Under the pieces are notes generated by a model that had not been told where the DNA came from, did not search any database, and was given only the letters and a program-made list of their open reading frames with translations. A stretch of DNA of 64,000 nucleotides from Sphingomonas montana (GTDB lineage Bacteria > Pseudomonadota > Alphaproteobacteria > Sphingomonadales > Sphingomonadaceae): contig NZ_MOLY01000042.1 in NCBI RefSeq assembly GCF_001956315.1, positions 206,715 to 270,714 of the forward strand, read 5' to 3'. This document shows, one piece after another, positions 8,826-16,965 of the stretch. The translations under genes and the position numbers were made by a program. Each line of letters begins with the position of its first letter. Positions within the stretch are counted from its first letter, which is position 1.

Positions 8826-9493
8826 GCGGTCTCCGGCGTCAGGGCGGCGAGCAGCGCCGGCAGGTCCCGCGCGTGCGTCGCGATATGGGTGGCACCGGCC
8901 GCGATCAACAGGTCGGTATGATGATAGCCCCAGCTGACCCCGATCGTCGCGACGCCGGCCGCGCGGCCCATCGCAATGTCATATCCGGTATCGCCGATCA
9001 TCACCGTGTCGGCCGGCGACGCGCCGGCATCGGCCATGGCGCGGTCCAGCATCGACGGATGCGGTTTCGACGGATGGCGGTCCGCGGTCTGGAGCGTCAC
9101 GAAATGATCGGTCAGGCCGTGATGCGCGAGGCAGAGCGCGAGGCCGCGGTCCGACTTGCCGGTGGCGACGCCCAGTTGCCAGCCGTCCGCCGCCAGCGTG
9201 TCGAGCGTGGCGCGGATGCCGTCGTAGAGCGGTTCGTGGATCTCGCCGCGCGCGCGCTGCGCATGGAAGGCGGCCTTGTACGCCTGCGCGATGCGGTGGT
9301 GCGCGGCGGCGTCGTGACGGGGCAGGAGGGCGGCGACCGCCTCGAAGATGCTGAGCCCGACGATGCCGAGCACGGTGGCGCGGGGCAGCGGCGGCAGACC
9401 CTCGGTTTCGAGCGCGGCCGTCATCGCGTTCACGATGTTGGACTGCGAATCGACGAGCGTGCCGTCGCAGTCGAATACCGCGAGGCGGGTCAT
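8822..9493 (-). CDS. HAD-IA family hydrolase (phosphoglycolate phosphatase-like)
   Basis: 223-residue haloacid dehalogenase-type phosphatase. Motif I is V-F-D-C-D-G-T-L-V-D-S with the nucleophile Asp; motif II is the Thr in G-V-A-T-G-K-S; motif III/IV is K-P-H-P-S and M-I-G-D-T-G-Y-D. The helical cap between motifs I and II matches the Gph/PGP group. Removing phosphate from 2-phosphoglycolate is a guess from similarity; pyrophosphatase or other sugar-phosphate substrates are possible. First gene of the HAD-small protein-ATP12 run, 76 bases downstream of the rluC-type gene on the same strand. Confidence 0.88.
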   Translation of the reverse strand: MTRLAVFDCDGTLVDSQSNIVNAMTAALETEGLPPLPRATVLGIVGLSIFEAVAALLPRHDAAAHHRIAQAYKAAFHAQRARGEIHEPLYDGIRATLDTLAADGWQLGVATGKSDRGLALCLAHHGLTDHFVTLQTADRHPSKPHPSMLDRAMADAGASPADTVMIGDTGYDIAMGRAAGVATIGVSWGYHHTDLLIAAGATHIATHARDLPALLAALTPETA

Positions 9494-9569
9494 CGGCAGG
9501 TTTCGCCCGTGTTCGCGCGGGTCCCTTCACCCTCCGCCAAGCGGGAGAGGAGCCCAGCCAAAGGACGCA

Positions 9570-10676
9570 TCATGTGCGTTCGCCGCGTTCACTGCCACGG
9601 CCGCGGCGTTCGCCCTTGCGGTCCTTGCGGCGCGCCTTGGCGATGTTGAGTGCGGCGCGCTTCTTGCCCTCCAGCGTCTCGCTGAACTTCACTTCATCGA
9701 GCGGCAGGTCGGCGCGGAGCGGATCGAAGCCGAGCATCTCGACACTTTCGGCAAAATGGGTCGGCAGCGGCGCCGTGACGTCGAGCACGCCGCCGTCGGG
9801 CAGGTCGACCTTCAGCCGGCGGGCGTGGAGGTGCATCTTGCGGCTGATCCCGCCGGTCAGGAAACTGTCCTGTCCGCCATATTTGCCGTCGCCCACGATC
9901 GGGTGGCCGATCGCCGCCATATGGACACGCAACTGGTGCGTGCGGCCGGTGAAGGGTTGCAGTTCGATCCAGCAGGCGCGGTTGCCGGCCCGTTCGATGA
10001 CGCGGTAGCGCGTGCGGGCGGGGCTGCCCTCCTTCATGTCGACATGCATCTTCTCGCCGCCGGTGCCGGGCTGTTTCCCGATCGGCAGTTCGATCATGCC
10101 GTCATAGACATCCGGCACGCCGGTCACGAGCGCCCAGTAGACCTTGCGCGCGGTGCGGCTGCTGAACGCCTTGGCGAAATGGCCGGCCGCGTTGGCGGAG
10201 CGCGCGACGAGCAGGACGCCCGACGTGTCCTTGTCGAGCCGGTGGACCAGTTTCGGCCGGCCTTCGGCATCGAACATCAGCGCGTCAAGCATGCCGTCGA
10301 CATGCCGGTCCGTCTTGGTGCCGCCCTGCGTGGCGAGGCCGGGCGGCTTGTTGATGACGATGGCATGCTTGTCGCGGTGCAGGACCAGCGACTGCATCAG
10401 TTCGATGTCTTCGGGTGGAAGATCGGCGATGATGCGGGCGGGCTTGGGCTGCGTGGTCGGCGCCTCGGCGGGGGGGACGCGGATCGACTGGCCCGCCTCG
10501 ACCCGGTCGCCCGGGCCGACGCGCTTGCCGTCGACGCGCAGCTGACCGGTGCGCGCCCAGCGCGACACGATGTTGAAGCTGGCGTCGGGCAGGTTGCGCT
10601 TGAACCAGCGATCCAGCCGGATGCCGTCGTCGTCCGGCTTTACCGTGAAAGTGCGGACGTCGTCCGACGCGCTCAT
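9570..10676 (-). CDS. RluA/RluC family 23S rRNA pseudouridine synthase
   Basis: 368 residues. An S4-like RNA-binding N-terminus (I-R-L-D-R-W-F-K, residues about 19-75) precedes the synthase domain with the family signature H-R-L-D-K-D-T-S-G at 145-153; Asp148 is the catalytic residue. The C-terminus is a Lys/Arg-rich tail (K-A-R-R-K-D-R-K-G-E-R-R), likely extra RNA contact. It isomerises uridines in 23S rRNA; RluC-like positions (955, 2504, 2580 in E. coli) are assumed. The ATG overlaps the crcB stop by four bases. The frame stays open far upstream, but ATG 10676 matches the family N-terminus. Confidence 0.92.
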   Translation of the reverse strand: MSASDDVRTFTVKPDDDGIRLDRWFKRNLPDASFNIVSRWARTGQLRVDGKRVGPGDRVEAGQSIRVPPAEAPTTQPKPARIIADLPPEDIELMQSLVLHRDKHAIVINKPPGLATQGGTKTDRHVDGMLDALMFDAEGRPKLVHRLDKDTSGVLLVARSANAAGHFAKAFSSRTARKVYWALVTGVPDVYDGMIELPIGKQPGTGGEKMHVDMKEGSPARTRYRVIERAGNRACWIELQPFTGRTHQLRVHMAAIGHPIVGDGKYGGQDSFLTGGISRKMHLHARRLKVDLPDGGVLDVTAPLPTHFAESVEMLGFDPLRADLPLDEVKFSETLEGKKRAALNIAKARRKDRKGERRGRGSERGERT

Positions 10677-11047
10677 GCCAGCAGCCGCGCGGCCTGGAGC
10701 CCGACGAACAGCGCGGCGAGCGCACCCAGCACCGACAGCAGCACGTAACCGGTCGCGGTGAGGACTTCGCCCCGTTGCAGCATCAGCGCCGTTTCCAGGC
10801 TGAACGCGGAAAAGGTGGTGAAGCCGCCCATGACCCCGACGCCGAGGAGCAGCCGTGCGGGTTCGCCCGCGACCCCGCGCGCCAGCACCCCGGCGAGCAG
10901 GCCCATGCAGGCCCCGCCGATCAGGTTGACCGCAAGCGTGCCGAAGGGGAAACCGGGACCGAACTGCGCAAGGGCGAGGCGACCGACGATATAGCGGAGG
11001 CCCGACCCGATCGCGCCGCCACCCATGACGAGGAGAAGAGAAGGCAT
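10673..11047 (-). CDS. crcB: Fluoride efflux channel CrcB/Fluc
   Basis: 124-residue four-helix membrane protein of the Fluc family, which forms dual-topology dimers that export fluoride. Conserved blocks are G-G-A-I-G-S-G-L-R-Y, F-P-F-G-T-L-A-V-N-L-I-G and G-V-M-G-G-F-T-T-F-S-A-F-S-L-E, the latter holding the Phe and polar track residues of the pore. The ATG follows AAGGGA at 5-base spacing, and that site is part of a foldable leader (see the riboswitch entry). Coupled to the rluC-type gene by a 4-nt overlap. Confidence 0.95.
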   Translation of the reverse strand: MPSLLLVMGGGAIGSGLRYIVGRLALAQFGPGFPFGTLAVNLIGGACMGLLAGVLARGVAGEPARLLLGVGVMGGFTTFSAFSLETALMLQRGEVLTATGYVLLSVLGALAALFVGLQAARLLA

Positions 11048-11087
11048 GGCGTCCCTTAGCCGCTGAGCCGGCGGAACGCCACCTGCC
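11048..11087 (-). promoter_or_regulatory. Candidate fluoride riboswitch overlapping the crcB ribosome binding site
   Basis: Reading leftward, the 40 bases before crcB are GGCAGGTGGCGTTCCGCC, then GGCTCAGCGGCT, then AAGGGACGCC and the ATG. The first part is a GGC/GCC stem whose loop holds GGTGGCGTTCC, resembling the crcB-motif start (GG-GATGGCATTCC-CC). GGCGTTCC can pair with GGGACGCC over eight positions (one G-U), the pseudoknot expected in this riboswitch, and that pairing would bury the AAGGGA ribosome binding site. Against it, the usual AACCGC segment is missing and the element is shorter than the usual 50-odd bases. Confidence 0.45.
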
Positions 11088-11092
11088 GCGGA

Positions 11093-11488
11093 TCAGCCGA
11101 ACAACAGCGCCGCGACGACCAGCACGAAGCCGAGGAAGGACACGCCGAAGATGGCGGTCCGCAGCTTCGGGATGCCGGCGGCATAGACCGGCAGATAGGC
11201 GACCCGCGCCCAGAAATAGAGATGCGCGCCGACCTCCGTCTTCCACCCCAACCGCCCGGCGACGACCGCGCCGAGCAGCGCCACGGCGAACAGCGGGAAG
11301 GTTTCGAAGAAATTCGCCTGCGCACGTGCCAGCCGGCCGACCAGCGGGGCGGGTTCCGGCATCGCCGCGTCGCGCGCCCCCATGTTCCAGGCCACGCCAT
11401 ATTGTTTGGTACGGACATGGGCGGTCGCCAGGATGTGGACCGCGCCCAGCAGGACGGTCAGCGCGAGCAGCGTCAGTTCGATCGGCAT
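11093..11488 (-). CDS. MAPEG family membrane protein
   Basis: 131 residues with four hydrophobic helices. The pattern R-A-Q-A-N-F-F-E-T-F-P-L-F-A after the first loop is the MAPEG (glutathione/eicosanoid metabolism membrane protein) signature, and the end V-A-Y-L-P-V-Y-A-A-G-I-P is also typical. Bacterial members of this YecN/MAPEG group mostly have no known substrate; glutathione transferase activity is possible. It lies 45 bases upstream of crcB on the same strand, and the gap is filled by the candidate riboswitch. Confidence 0.88.
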   Translation of the reverse strand: MPIELTLLALTVLLGAVHILATAHVRTKQYGVAWNMGARDAAMPEPAPLVGRLARAQANFFETFPLFAVALLGAVVAGRLGWKTEVGAHLYFWARVAYLPVYAAGIPKLRTAIFGVSFLGFVLVVAALLFG

Positions 11489-11642
11489 GGTTGGATCCTC
11501 GGATCGGATGGGGTCGGCGGGTCAACGCATCGGCGACAGTTGCGACGCACGTCTCGCGTCTTGTCCGGAACCGCAGAGGTGTGTTGCCGGAACAGGACGC
11601 TTTTGTCTTGAAGCCGTTATCGATCGGTCGCATATCACCGGT

Positions 11643-11864
11643 ATGCTCAACATCGCCTCGCTCGGCATCGGTGCCGTCACCTTCGTCCTCGCGCTGTTCG
11701 CGTTCATCCCGTTCCTGGGGTGGGCGAACTGGTTCCTGATCCCGATGGCGCTGGTCGGGCTGGTGCTGGGCGTCCTGTCGCGGTCGACCATGGGGCGGAA
11801 CGTCAATATCTTCGTCCTGATCGTCTGCTTCGTCCGGCTGTCGCTGGGCGGCGGGATCTTCTGA
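11643..11864 (+). CDS. Small membrane protein (73 aa), conserved hypothetical
   Basis: Two hydrophobic segments (GIGAVTFVLALFAFIPFLGW and FLIPMALVGLVLGVL) plus a C-terminal hydrophobic stretch, so probably three short membrane helices. The central S-R-S-T-M-G-R-N-V-N-I pattern resembles small DUF4190-like or YccF-like membrane proteins, but I cannot assign it. Its TGA overlaps the CTG proposed as the start of rarD, suggesting coupled translation. Confidence 0.7.
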   Translation: MLNIASLGIGAVTFVLALFAFIPFLGWANWFLIPMALVGLVLGVLSRSTMGRNVNIFVLIVCFVRLSLGGGIF

Positions 11865-12772
11865 TCCCGGACACGGCCGGGCGGCAGGCGCGGATCGGTG
11901 CGCTGTGCGGTATCGGGGCGTATGTCGCCTGGGGGCTGCTGCCGCTTTTCCTGAAACTACTGGTGGGCGTGCCGCCGTTGCAGATTCTGGCGCACCGCGT
12001 GCTGTGGTCACTGCTGCTGCTGGCAGGGATCGTCACCCTGCTGCGCGGTTGGGGTGCGGTGCGGACCGCATGCCGATCGCGGCGCACGCTGCTGCTGCTC
12101 TGCGCCAGCGCGCTGCTAATCGCGGTGAACTGGCTCGTCTATATCTGGGCGGTGGTGCACGGCCATGTGATCGAGGCGAGCCTTGGCTATTTCATCAACC
12201 CGTTGCTGAACGTCGCGATCGGCGTGGCGGTGCTGGGCGAACGGTTGCGTCCGGTGCAGCTGGCGGCGGTTGCGATCGCGGCGGTGGGCGTGGCGGTGCT
12301 CGCGCTGTCGGGCACCGGCGCGCTGTGGATATCGATCCTGCTGGCAATCAGTTTCGGCATATACGGCCTGGTGCGCAAGGTGGTGGCGGTGGACGCGCTG
12401 GCTGGGTTGACGATCGAGACCGCGATTCTGGCCCCGATCGCGATCGGCGTGCTGACGCTGGCGGCGGCGGGGGGCACCGCCGCGTTCGGCACGTCGCCGC
12501 GCCTCGACCTGTTGCTGGTGACCGCGGGCGTGGTGACCGCTCTCCCGCTGCTGATGTTCGCCGCGGCGGCCCGGCGGATGCGCTATGCGACGCTGGGGCT
12601 GTTCCAGTATCTCGCGCCCAGCCTGCAGTTCGGCGAAGCGGTGTGGCTGTTCGGGGAACCGCTGCGCACCGTCCATCTGGTGACGTTCGGCTGTATCTGG
12701 ACCGGTTGCGCGCTGTACGCGCTGGACACGGTACGGGCGTCGCGGGCGGGCCCCGCGGTTCCTGCCGAATAG
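11861..12772 (+). CDS. rarD: RarD, EamA family transporter
   Basis: Ten-helix drug/metabolite transporter of the RarD subgroup: G-A-Y-V-A-W-G-L-L-P-L-F in helix 1, H-R-V-L-W-S, N-W-L-V-Y-I-W-A-V, E-A-S-L-G-Y-F-I-N-P-L-L, and Q-Y-L-A-P-S-L-Q-F near the end are all typical. Chloramphenicol sensitivity gave the name; the native substrate is unknown. About 303 residues, matching the family, if it starts at CTG 11861. No ATG, GTG or TTG lies in frame between 11720, deep inside the previous gene, and a GTG inside helix 1. CTG overlaps the upstream TGA as CTGA, so coupled initiation at CTG is the best reading. Confidence 0.85.
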   Translation: MIPDTAGRQARIGALCGIGAYVAWGLLPLFLKLLVGVPPLQILAHRVLWSLLLLAGIVTLLRGWGAVRTACRSRRTLLLLCASALLIAVNWLVYIWAVVHGHVIEASLGYFINPLLNVAIGVAVLGERLRPVQLAAVAIAAVGVAVLALSGTGALWISILLAISFGIYGLVRKVVAVDALAGLTIETAILAPIAIGVLTLAAAGGTAAFGTSPRLDLLLVTAGVVTALPLLMFAAAARRMRYATLGLFQYLAPSLQFGEAVWLFGEPLRTVHLVTFGCIWTGCALYALDTVRASRAGPAVPAE

Positions 12773-12885
12773 GGCTTGCCGGAGGGCAGATTAGGGCTTG
12801 CCGCCGGCTGGGGCGTTCCGTATAGGCGCGCCTTGGCTCCGCCGATTGCGTCCTTCCCGGGACACCAAAACGATCGGCACTCCGT

Positions 12886-12962
12886 CGGGGGGTAGCTCAG
12901 CCTGGTAGAGCACTGCCTTCGGGAGGCAGGGGCCGGAGGTTCGAATCCTCTCTCCCCGACCA
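12886..12962 (+). tRNA. tRNA-Pro (anticodon CGG)
   Basis: 77-base cloverleaf with encoded CCA. Acceptor CGGGGGG pairs with CTCCCCG; the D arm is GCTC/GAGC; the anticodon arm CTGCC-TTCGGGA-GGCAG gives anticodon CGG (reads CCG, Pro); the T arm has GGAGG-TTCGAAT-CCTCT. Stand-alone gene between rarD and the alcohol dehydrogenase gene; no integrase follows it. Confidence 0.96.
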
Positions 12963-12976
12963 TATTCTTCGATCCA

Positions 12977-14104
12977 TCAGAACGTGATGACCTGTCGCAC
13001 CGCCGCGCCTGCGCGGAGCCGGTCGAACCCCAGGTTGATCTGGTCGAGCGGCAGCGTGCCCGTGACCAGCCGATCGACGGGCAGGCGGCCGGCGCGGTAC
13101 AGCGCGACGTAGCGCGGCAGATCGCGGGCGGGCACGCAGGTGCCGATATAGCTGCCCTTCAGCGTCCGTTCCTCCCCCACCAGTTGCACGACGGGCAGCG
13201 GCAGCGTGGCCGTGGCGGGAGGGAGCCCGGCGGTGACGGTGGTGCCGCCGCGGCGAGTGACCGCGAATGCGGTTTCGAGCGCGCGGATCGACCCGGCCAT
13301 TTCGAACGCGACATCGACGCCGCCGCCGGTCAGCGCGCGGACCCGGGCCACGGCGTCGGGATCGCGCGCGTCGATCAGGTCGGTCGCGCCAAGTTCGGAT
13401 GCCAGCGCCAGCTTGTCGGGTGCCAGGTCGATCGCGACGATGCGCGCGGCACCCGAGGCCGCCGCACCCAGCAGCGCGGCCAGCCCGACGCCGCCGAGCC
13501 CCACGACGGCGACGCTCTGCCCCGCGCGGACAGCGGCGGTGTTGACGACCGCGCCGACCCCTGTCAGCACCGCGCAGCCGAACAGCGCGGCGTCGGCCAG
13601 CGGCAGATCGGCATCGACCCGGACCAGCGAGCGGCGCGACACGACCGCATGATCGGCAAACGCCGAACAGCCCAGATGATGGTGGATCGGCCCGTGCCCG
13701 TCGTGCAGCCGGATGCCGCCGCCGAGCAGCGTGCCGTGGCCGTTGGCGGCGGCACCGGGTTCGCACAGCGCGGGGCGCCCTTCGGCGCAGGGTATGCAGT
13801 GGCCGCAGCTGGGCATGAAGACCATGACCACCGGATCGCCGATCGCAAGATCGTCGACCCCCGCGCCCAGCCCGGCGACGGTGCCGGCCGCCTCATGCCC
13901 CAGCGCCATCGGCACGGGGCGGGCGCGATCGCCGTTGATGACCGACAGGTCCGAATGGCACAGCCCCGCCGCGGCGATCCGCACCAGTACCTCGCCCGGG
14001 CCGGGTGGATCGAGGTCGATCGTCTCGATCGTCAGCGGCCGGCTGTCGACATAGGGCGGTGCCGCACCGGTGGCCCGCAGGATGGCTGCCCTGATCCTCA
14101 TCAT
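12977..14104 (-). CDS. Zinc-dependent alcohol dehydrogenase (class III-like MDR)
   Basis: 375-residue medium-chain dehydrogenase. Catalytic-zinc region is C-H-S-D-L-S-V-I and G-H-E-A-A-G-T-V; the structural-zinc cysteines are in C-G-H-C-I-P-C followed by a Cys at A-L-C-E-P-G; cofactor motif is V-G-L-G-G-V-G-L, with Asp in A-I-D-L-A suggesting NAD. Likely oxidises an alcohol or aldehyde adduct; the overall pattern resembles the arylalcohol/FDH-like clade. ATG 14104 is followed at once by a second ATG (14101); the frame stays open upstream but without homology. Monocistronic by position, 14 bases from the tRNA-Pro. Confidence 0.88.
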   Translation of the reverse strand: MMRIRAAILRATGAAPPYVDSRPLTIETIDLDPPGPGEVLVRIAAAGLCHSDLSVINGDRARPVPMALGHEAAGTVAGLGAGVDDLAIGDPVVMVFMPSCGHCIPCAEGRPALCEPGAAANGHGTLLGGGIRLHDGHGPIHHHLGCSAFADHAVVSRRSLVRVDADLPLADAALFGCAVLTGVGAVVNTAAVRAGQSVAVVGLGGVGLAALLGAAASGAARIVAIDLAPDKLALASELGATDLIDARDPDAVARVRALTGGGVDVAFEMAGSIRALETAFAVTRRGGTTVTAGLPPATATLPLPVVQLVGEERTLKGSYIGTCVPARDLPRYVALYRAGRLPVDRLVTGTLPLDQINLGFDRLRAGAAVRQVITF

Positions 14105-14185
14105 GCGTCCTCTCAATCTGTTTTGTCGGGACGTACCGTCGCCGGGCGCGCCAGGATAGGGCGATGATGACGGTTGGAGGAATCG

Positions 14186-14806
14186 ATGGTCGTGGATGAG
14201 GTTGACGGGCGACGGGTGCTGTTCACGATGGCGGTGGAACAGGAATATGGGCCCGAACTGCGTCGGCGGATCCGGCCGTTGCTGACCGGCGTGGGGCCGA
14301 TCGACGCGGCGCTGACGACGGGAACCGCGTTGCAGCGGCTGGCGGGGGCGGGGCAGTTGCCCGACCTGGTCGTGTCGCTGGGGTCGGCGGGGTCGCGGCG
14401 CTGCCCGCTCGGCACGGTGTGGCAGGTGTCGGGCGTGTCCTGGCGCGACATGGATGCGACCCGGCTGGGTTTTGCGCGCGGGGTGACGCCGTTTGCGGAC
14501 CATGCGGCACTGGAGCCGTTGCCGACGCCGCTGGCGGGCGTACCGGGCGCGACGCTGTCGACCGGGTCGGACATCGTGTGGGGGGCGGGGTTCGACGCGG
14601 TGGACGCGGACATGGTCGATATGGAGACGTTCGCGGTGTGGCGCGCATGCCGGCGGTTCGCCGTGCCGATGATCGGCCTGCGCGGGATATCGGACGGGCC
14701 GGGGGAACTGGACGGCTTGGTCGGCTGGACCGCGCTGCTGGGGCATCTGGACCGCGAACTGGCGGTGGCGGTGGATGGGCTGGCTGGGGTTGTTGACCTG
14801 GTGTGA
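14186..14806 (+). CDS. Nucleoside phosphorylase / MTA-SAH nucleosidase-like protein
   Basis: 206-residue PNP/UDP phosphorylase superfamily protein. It shows T-G-V-G-P-I-D-A-A-L (first glycine loop), V-V-S-L-G-S-A-G and the ribose-binding V-D-M-E-T-F-A-V-W. The acid in G-I-S-D-G-P matches the catalytic Asp position of MTA/SAH nucleosidases. Such enzymes cleave 5'-methylthioadenosine or S-adenosylhomocysteine; the short length makes the exact substrate uncertain. Start ATG 14186 is set by GGAGG five bases upstream; the earlier TTG at 14174 lies before that site. Confidence 0.82.
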   Translation: MVVDEVDGRRVLFTMAVEQEYGPELRRRIRPLLTGVGPIDAALTTGTALQRLAGAGQLPDLVVSLGSAGSRRCPLGTVWQVSGVSWRDMDATRLGFARGVTPFADHAALEPLPTPLAGVPGATLSTGSDIVWGAGFDAVDADMVDMETFAVWRACRRFAVPMIGLRGISDGPGELDGLVGWTALLGHLDRELAVAVDGLAGVVDLV

Positions 14807-14860
14807 TCGTAGGTTCCCCGGCTTCCGCCGGGGAACGGTCCATGTTGCTTGTTCCTGCGG

Positions 14861-16483
14861 TCAGCCGGCGTTGATGCCGAGTGCCACGGCCTCGGCCACC
14901 TTGATGCCGTCTATCGCCGCGGACAGGATGCCGCCGGCATAGCCGGCCCCTTCGCCGGCGGGAAACAGGTTGCGGGTGTTGAGGCTGTGGAAGTCCGGCC
15001 CGCGCGTGATGCGGACGGGCGAGGAGGTGCGCGTCTCGACCCCCGTCAGCATCGCATCCGGGTGGTCGTAGCCCGGGATCTGGCGGCCGAAGACGGGCAG
15101 CGCCTCGCGCATCGCGGCGACGGCATAGTCGGGCAGGCAATCGGCCAGGTCGGTCGGGTGGACGCCGGGGCGGTAGGACGGTTCGACGCTGCCGAACCCG
15201 GTGGACGGGCGGGCGGCGAGGAAATCGCCCAGCGTCTGGCCGGGGGCGGCATAGTTCGACCCGCCGGCGACGAAGGCGCGCCGTTCCCAGTGGCGTTGCA
15301 GGGCGATGCCGGCGAGCGGCGATCCGGGGAAGTCGCGGGCCGGGTCGATGCCCACCACGATGCCGGAATTGGCGTTGCGTTCCGCGCGCGAATATTGGCT
15401 CATGCCGTTGGTGGCGACATGGCCGGGTTCCGACGTCGCGGCGACGACGGTGCCGCCGGGACACATGCAGAAGCTGTAGACCGTGCGCCCGTTCTGGCAG
15501 TGATGCGACAGGCTGTAGGCGGCGGCGCCAAGGTCCGGATGGCCGGCGCAGGCGCCGAAGCGGGCGCGGTCGATCCAGCCCTGCGGATGTTCGATCCGGA
15601 CGCCGATCGAGAAGGGCTTCGCCTCGACATGCACGCCGCGGTCGTGGAGCATGTGGAACGTGTCGCGCGCGCTGTGCCCGACCGCGAGCACGACGTGGGA
15701 GGCGGCGAGGTAGCCGCCGTCGGCCAGGTGCAGCCCGCGGATCGTGCGGGTGCCGTCGGTGGCTTCATCGACGTCGAGATCGTCGACGCGCGTGCCGAAG
15801 CGATATTCGCCCCCGAGCGATTCGATCGTGGCGCGCATATGTTCGACCATCGTGACGAGCCGGAACGTGCCGATATGAGGGTGCGCCTCGGTCAGGATTT
15901 CGGGCGGGGCGCCGGCCGTGACGAATTCGGTCAGGACCTTTCGGCCGAGATGGCGCGGATCCTTGATCTGGCTCCAGAGCTTGCCGTCGGAAAAGGTGCC
16001 GGCCCCGCCCTCGCCGAACTGGACGTTCGATTCGGGTTCCAGCACGCCGCGTCGCCACAGGCCCCAGGTGTCCTTGGTCCGTTCGCGCACCACTTTCCCG
16101 CGATCGAGGATGATCGGGCAGTAGCCCATTTGCGCCAGGATCAGGCCCGCGAACAGCCCGCAGGGGCCGGCGCCGATCACGACGGGGCGCGGCGTGGCGC
16201 CGCCGGATGCGGCCTGCGCGACGAAGCGGTAGCCGGTGTCCGGCGTGCGGCGGACATGCGGGTCGCCCGCAAACCGGGCGAGGATCGCGTCCTCGTCCGT
16301 GCCCGTGACGTCGACCGAATAGACCAGCAGGATCGCGGTGCGGCGACGCGCATCGTTGGCGCGGCGGGCGACCGCGATATCGATCGGCACGTCGTCCGCG
16401 ATGCCCAGCCGGGTGCGGACGGCGGCGGCCAGCGCCTCCGGTGGATGATCGAGCGGCAGTTTGATGTCGGACAGGCGAAGCAT
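14861..16483 (-). CDS. FAD-dependent dehydrogenase, COG2509 family
   Basis: 540-residue flavoprotein. A ~100-residue N-terminal domain (L-R-L-S-D-I-K-L-P) precedes the dinucleotide fold P-V-V-I-G-A-G-P-C-G-L-F-A. Family stretches include F-G-E-G-G-A-G-T-F-S-D-G-K-L, the Cys-containing F-C-M-C-P-G-G and N-L-F-P-A-G-E-G-A-G-Y-A-G-G-I at the C-terminus. COG2509 proteins are widespread, presumed oxidoreductases with no defined substrate. Start ATG 16483. A single-gene unit flanked by divergent and convergent genes. Confidence 0.88.
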   Translation of the reverse strand: MLRLSDIKLPLDHPPEALAAAVRTRLGIADDVPIDIAVARRANDARRRTAILLVYSVDVTGTDEDAILARFAGDPHVRRTPDTGYRFVAQAASGGATPRPVVIGAGPCGLFAGLILAQMGYCPIILDRGKVVRERTKDTWGLWRRGVLEPESNVQFGEGGAGTFSDGKLWSQIKDPRHLGRKVLTEFVTAGAPPEILTEAHPHIGTFRLVTMVEHMRATIESLGGEYRFGTRVDDLDVDEATDGTRTIRGLHLADGGYLAASHVVLAVGHSARDTFHMLHDRGVHVEAKPFSIGVRIEHPQGWIDRARFGACAGHPDLGAAAYSLSHHCQNGRTVYSFCMCPGGTVVAATSEPGHVATNGMSQYSRAERNANSGIVVGIDPARDFPGSPLAGIALQRHWERRAFVAGGSNYAAPGQTLGDFLAARPSTGFGSVEPSYRPGVHPTDLADCLPDYAVAAMREALPVFGRQIPGYDHPDAMLTGVETRTSSPVRITRGPDFHSLNTRNLFPAGEGAGYAGGILSAAIDGIKVAEAVALGINAG

Positions 16484-16591
16484 GGCGCTGCCTTAGCGGG
16501 CCGGAGCCCGCGGGTAAAATCGCGGTTGTCCGCGCAAGCGGGCCTTTTCCGGGTCGCGGACCGTTCGGGTGGGCAGACAAGGGAGCAGACC

Positions 16592-16780
16592 ATGGCCGAA
16601 CGCGAAGAACCGCCCACCCCCGACAACAAGACGCCGCGCGCGGTGCGACCGTGGATCATCGCATTCGCGGTGTTCGTGATCGTGGCGGCAGGATCGATCC
16701 TGTACGTGTTCAGCACGCGGTTCGGGCAGACCGCGACGCCGGGTGCGGCGCCCGTGGGGGGCAGCAAGCCCAGTTCGTGA
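16592..16780 (+). CDS. Small single-pass membrane protein (62 aa)
   Basis: Acidic/Pro-rich N-terminus (MAEREEPPTPDNKTP), one transmembrane helix (WIIAFAVFVIVAAGSILYVF) and a short Ala/Gly/Pro tail ending in S-S. GGGAG lies about 9 bases before the ATG. Divergent from the COG2509 gene. No domain recognised; similar tiny proteins are common in sphingomonads. Confidence 0.65.
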   Translation: MAEREEPPTPDNKTPRAVRPWIIAFAVFVIVAAGSILYVFSTRFGQTATPGAAPVGGSKPSS

Positions 16781-16801
16781 CAGCTGTGGCGCCCAGCCAA
16801 T

Positions 16802-16887
16802 CGTCATCCCGGCGGAGCCGAGATCTTGTTCCGGCTTGCGGTCTGGTCTGACCGGAGGGAAATTCCGGCCTTCGCCGGGATGACGTC
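16802..16887. repeat. REP-like inverted repeat
   Basis: Outer arms cgtcatcccggcggagccga and ccggccttcgccgggatgac close a roughly 45-base interior in the gap between two convergent genes. The placement fits a bidirectional terminator, but no U-tract is present. Nothing else is seen in the gap. Confidence 0.65.
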
Positions 16888-16965
16888 CTGGTCGGGAAGA
16901 GCAGAAAGCTTGCTCTCAATCCGCTCGCGCAGGGGCGGGGAAGGGCTCTTTGGTCGGGATCTGCC

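Noticed and set aside
9570..12011. Very long open minus-strand frame (over 800 codons) through rluC, crcB and MAPEG genes
   Set aside because: Only the last 368 codons match a family; the rest overlaps well-supported genes in other frames and reflects GC-rich absence of stops.
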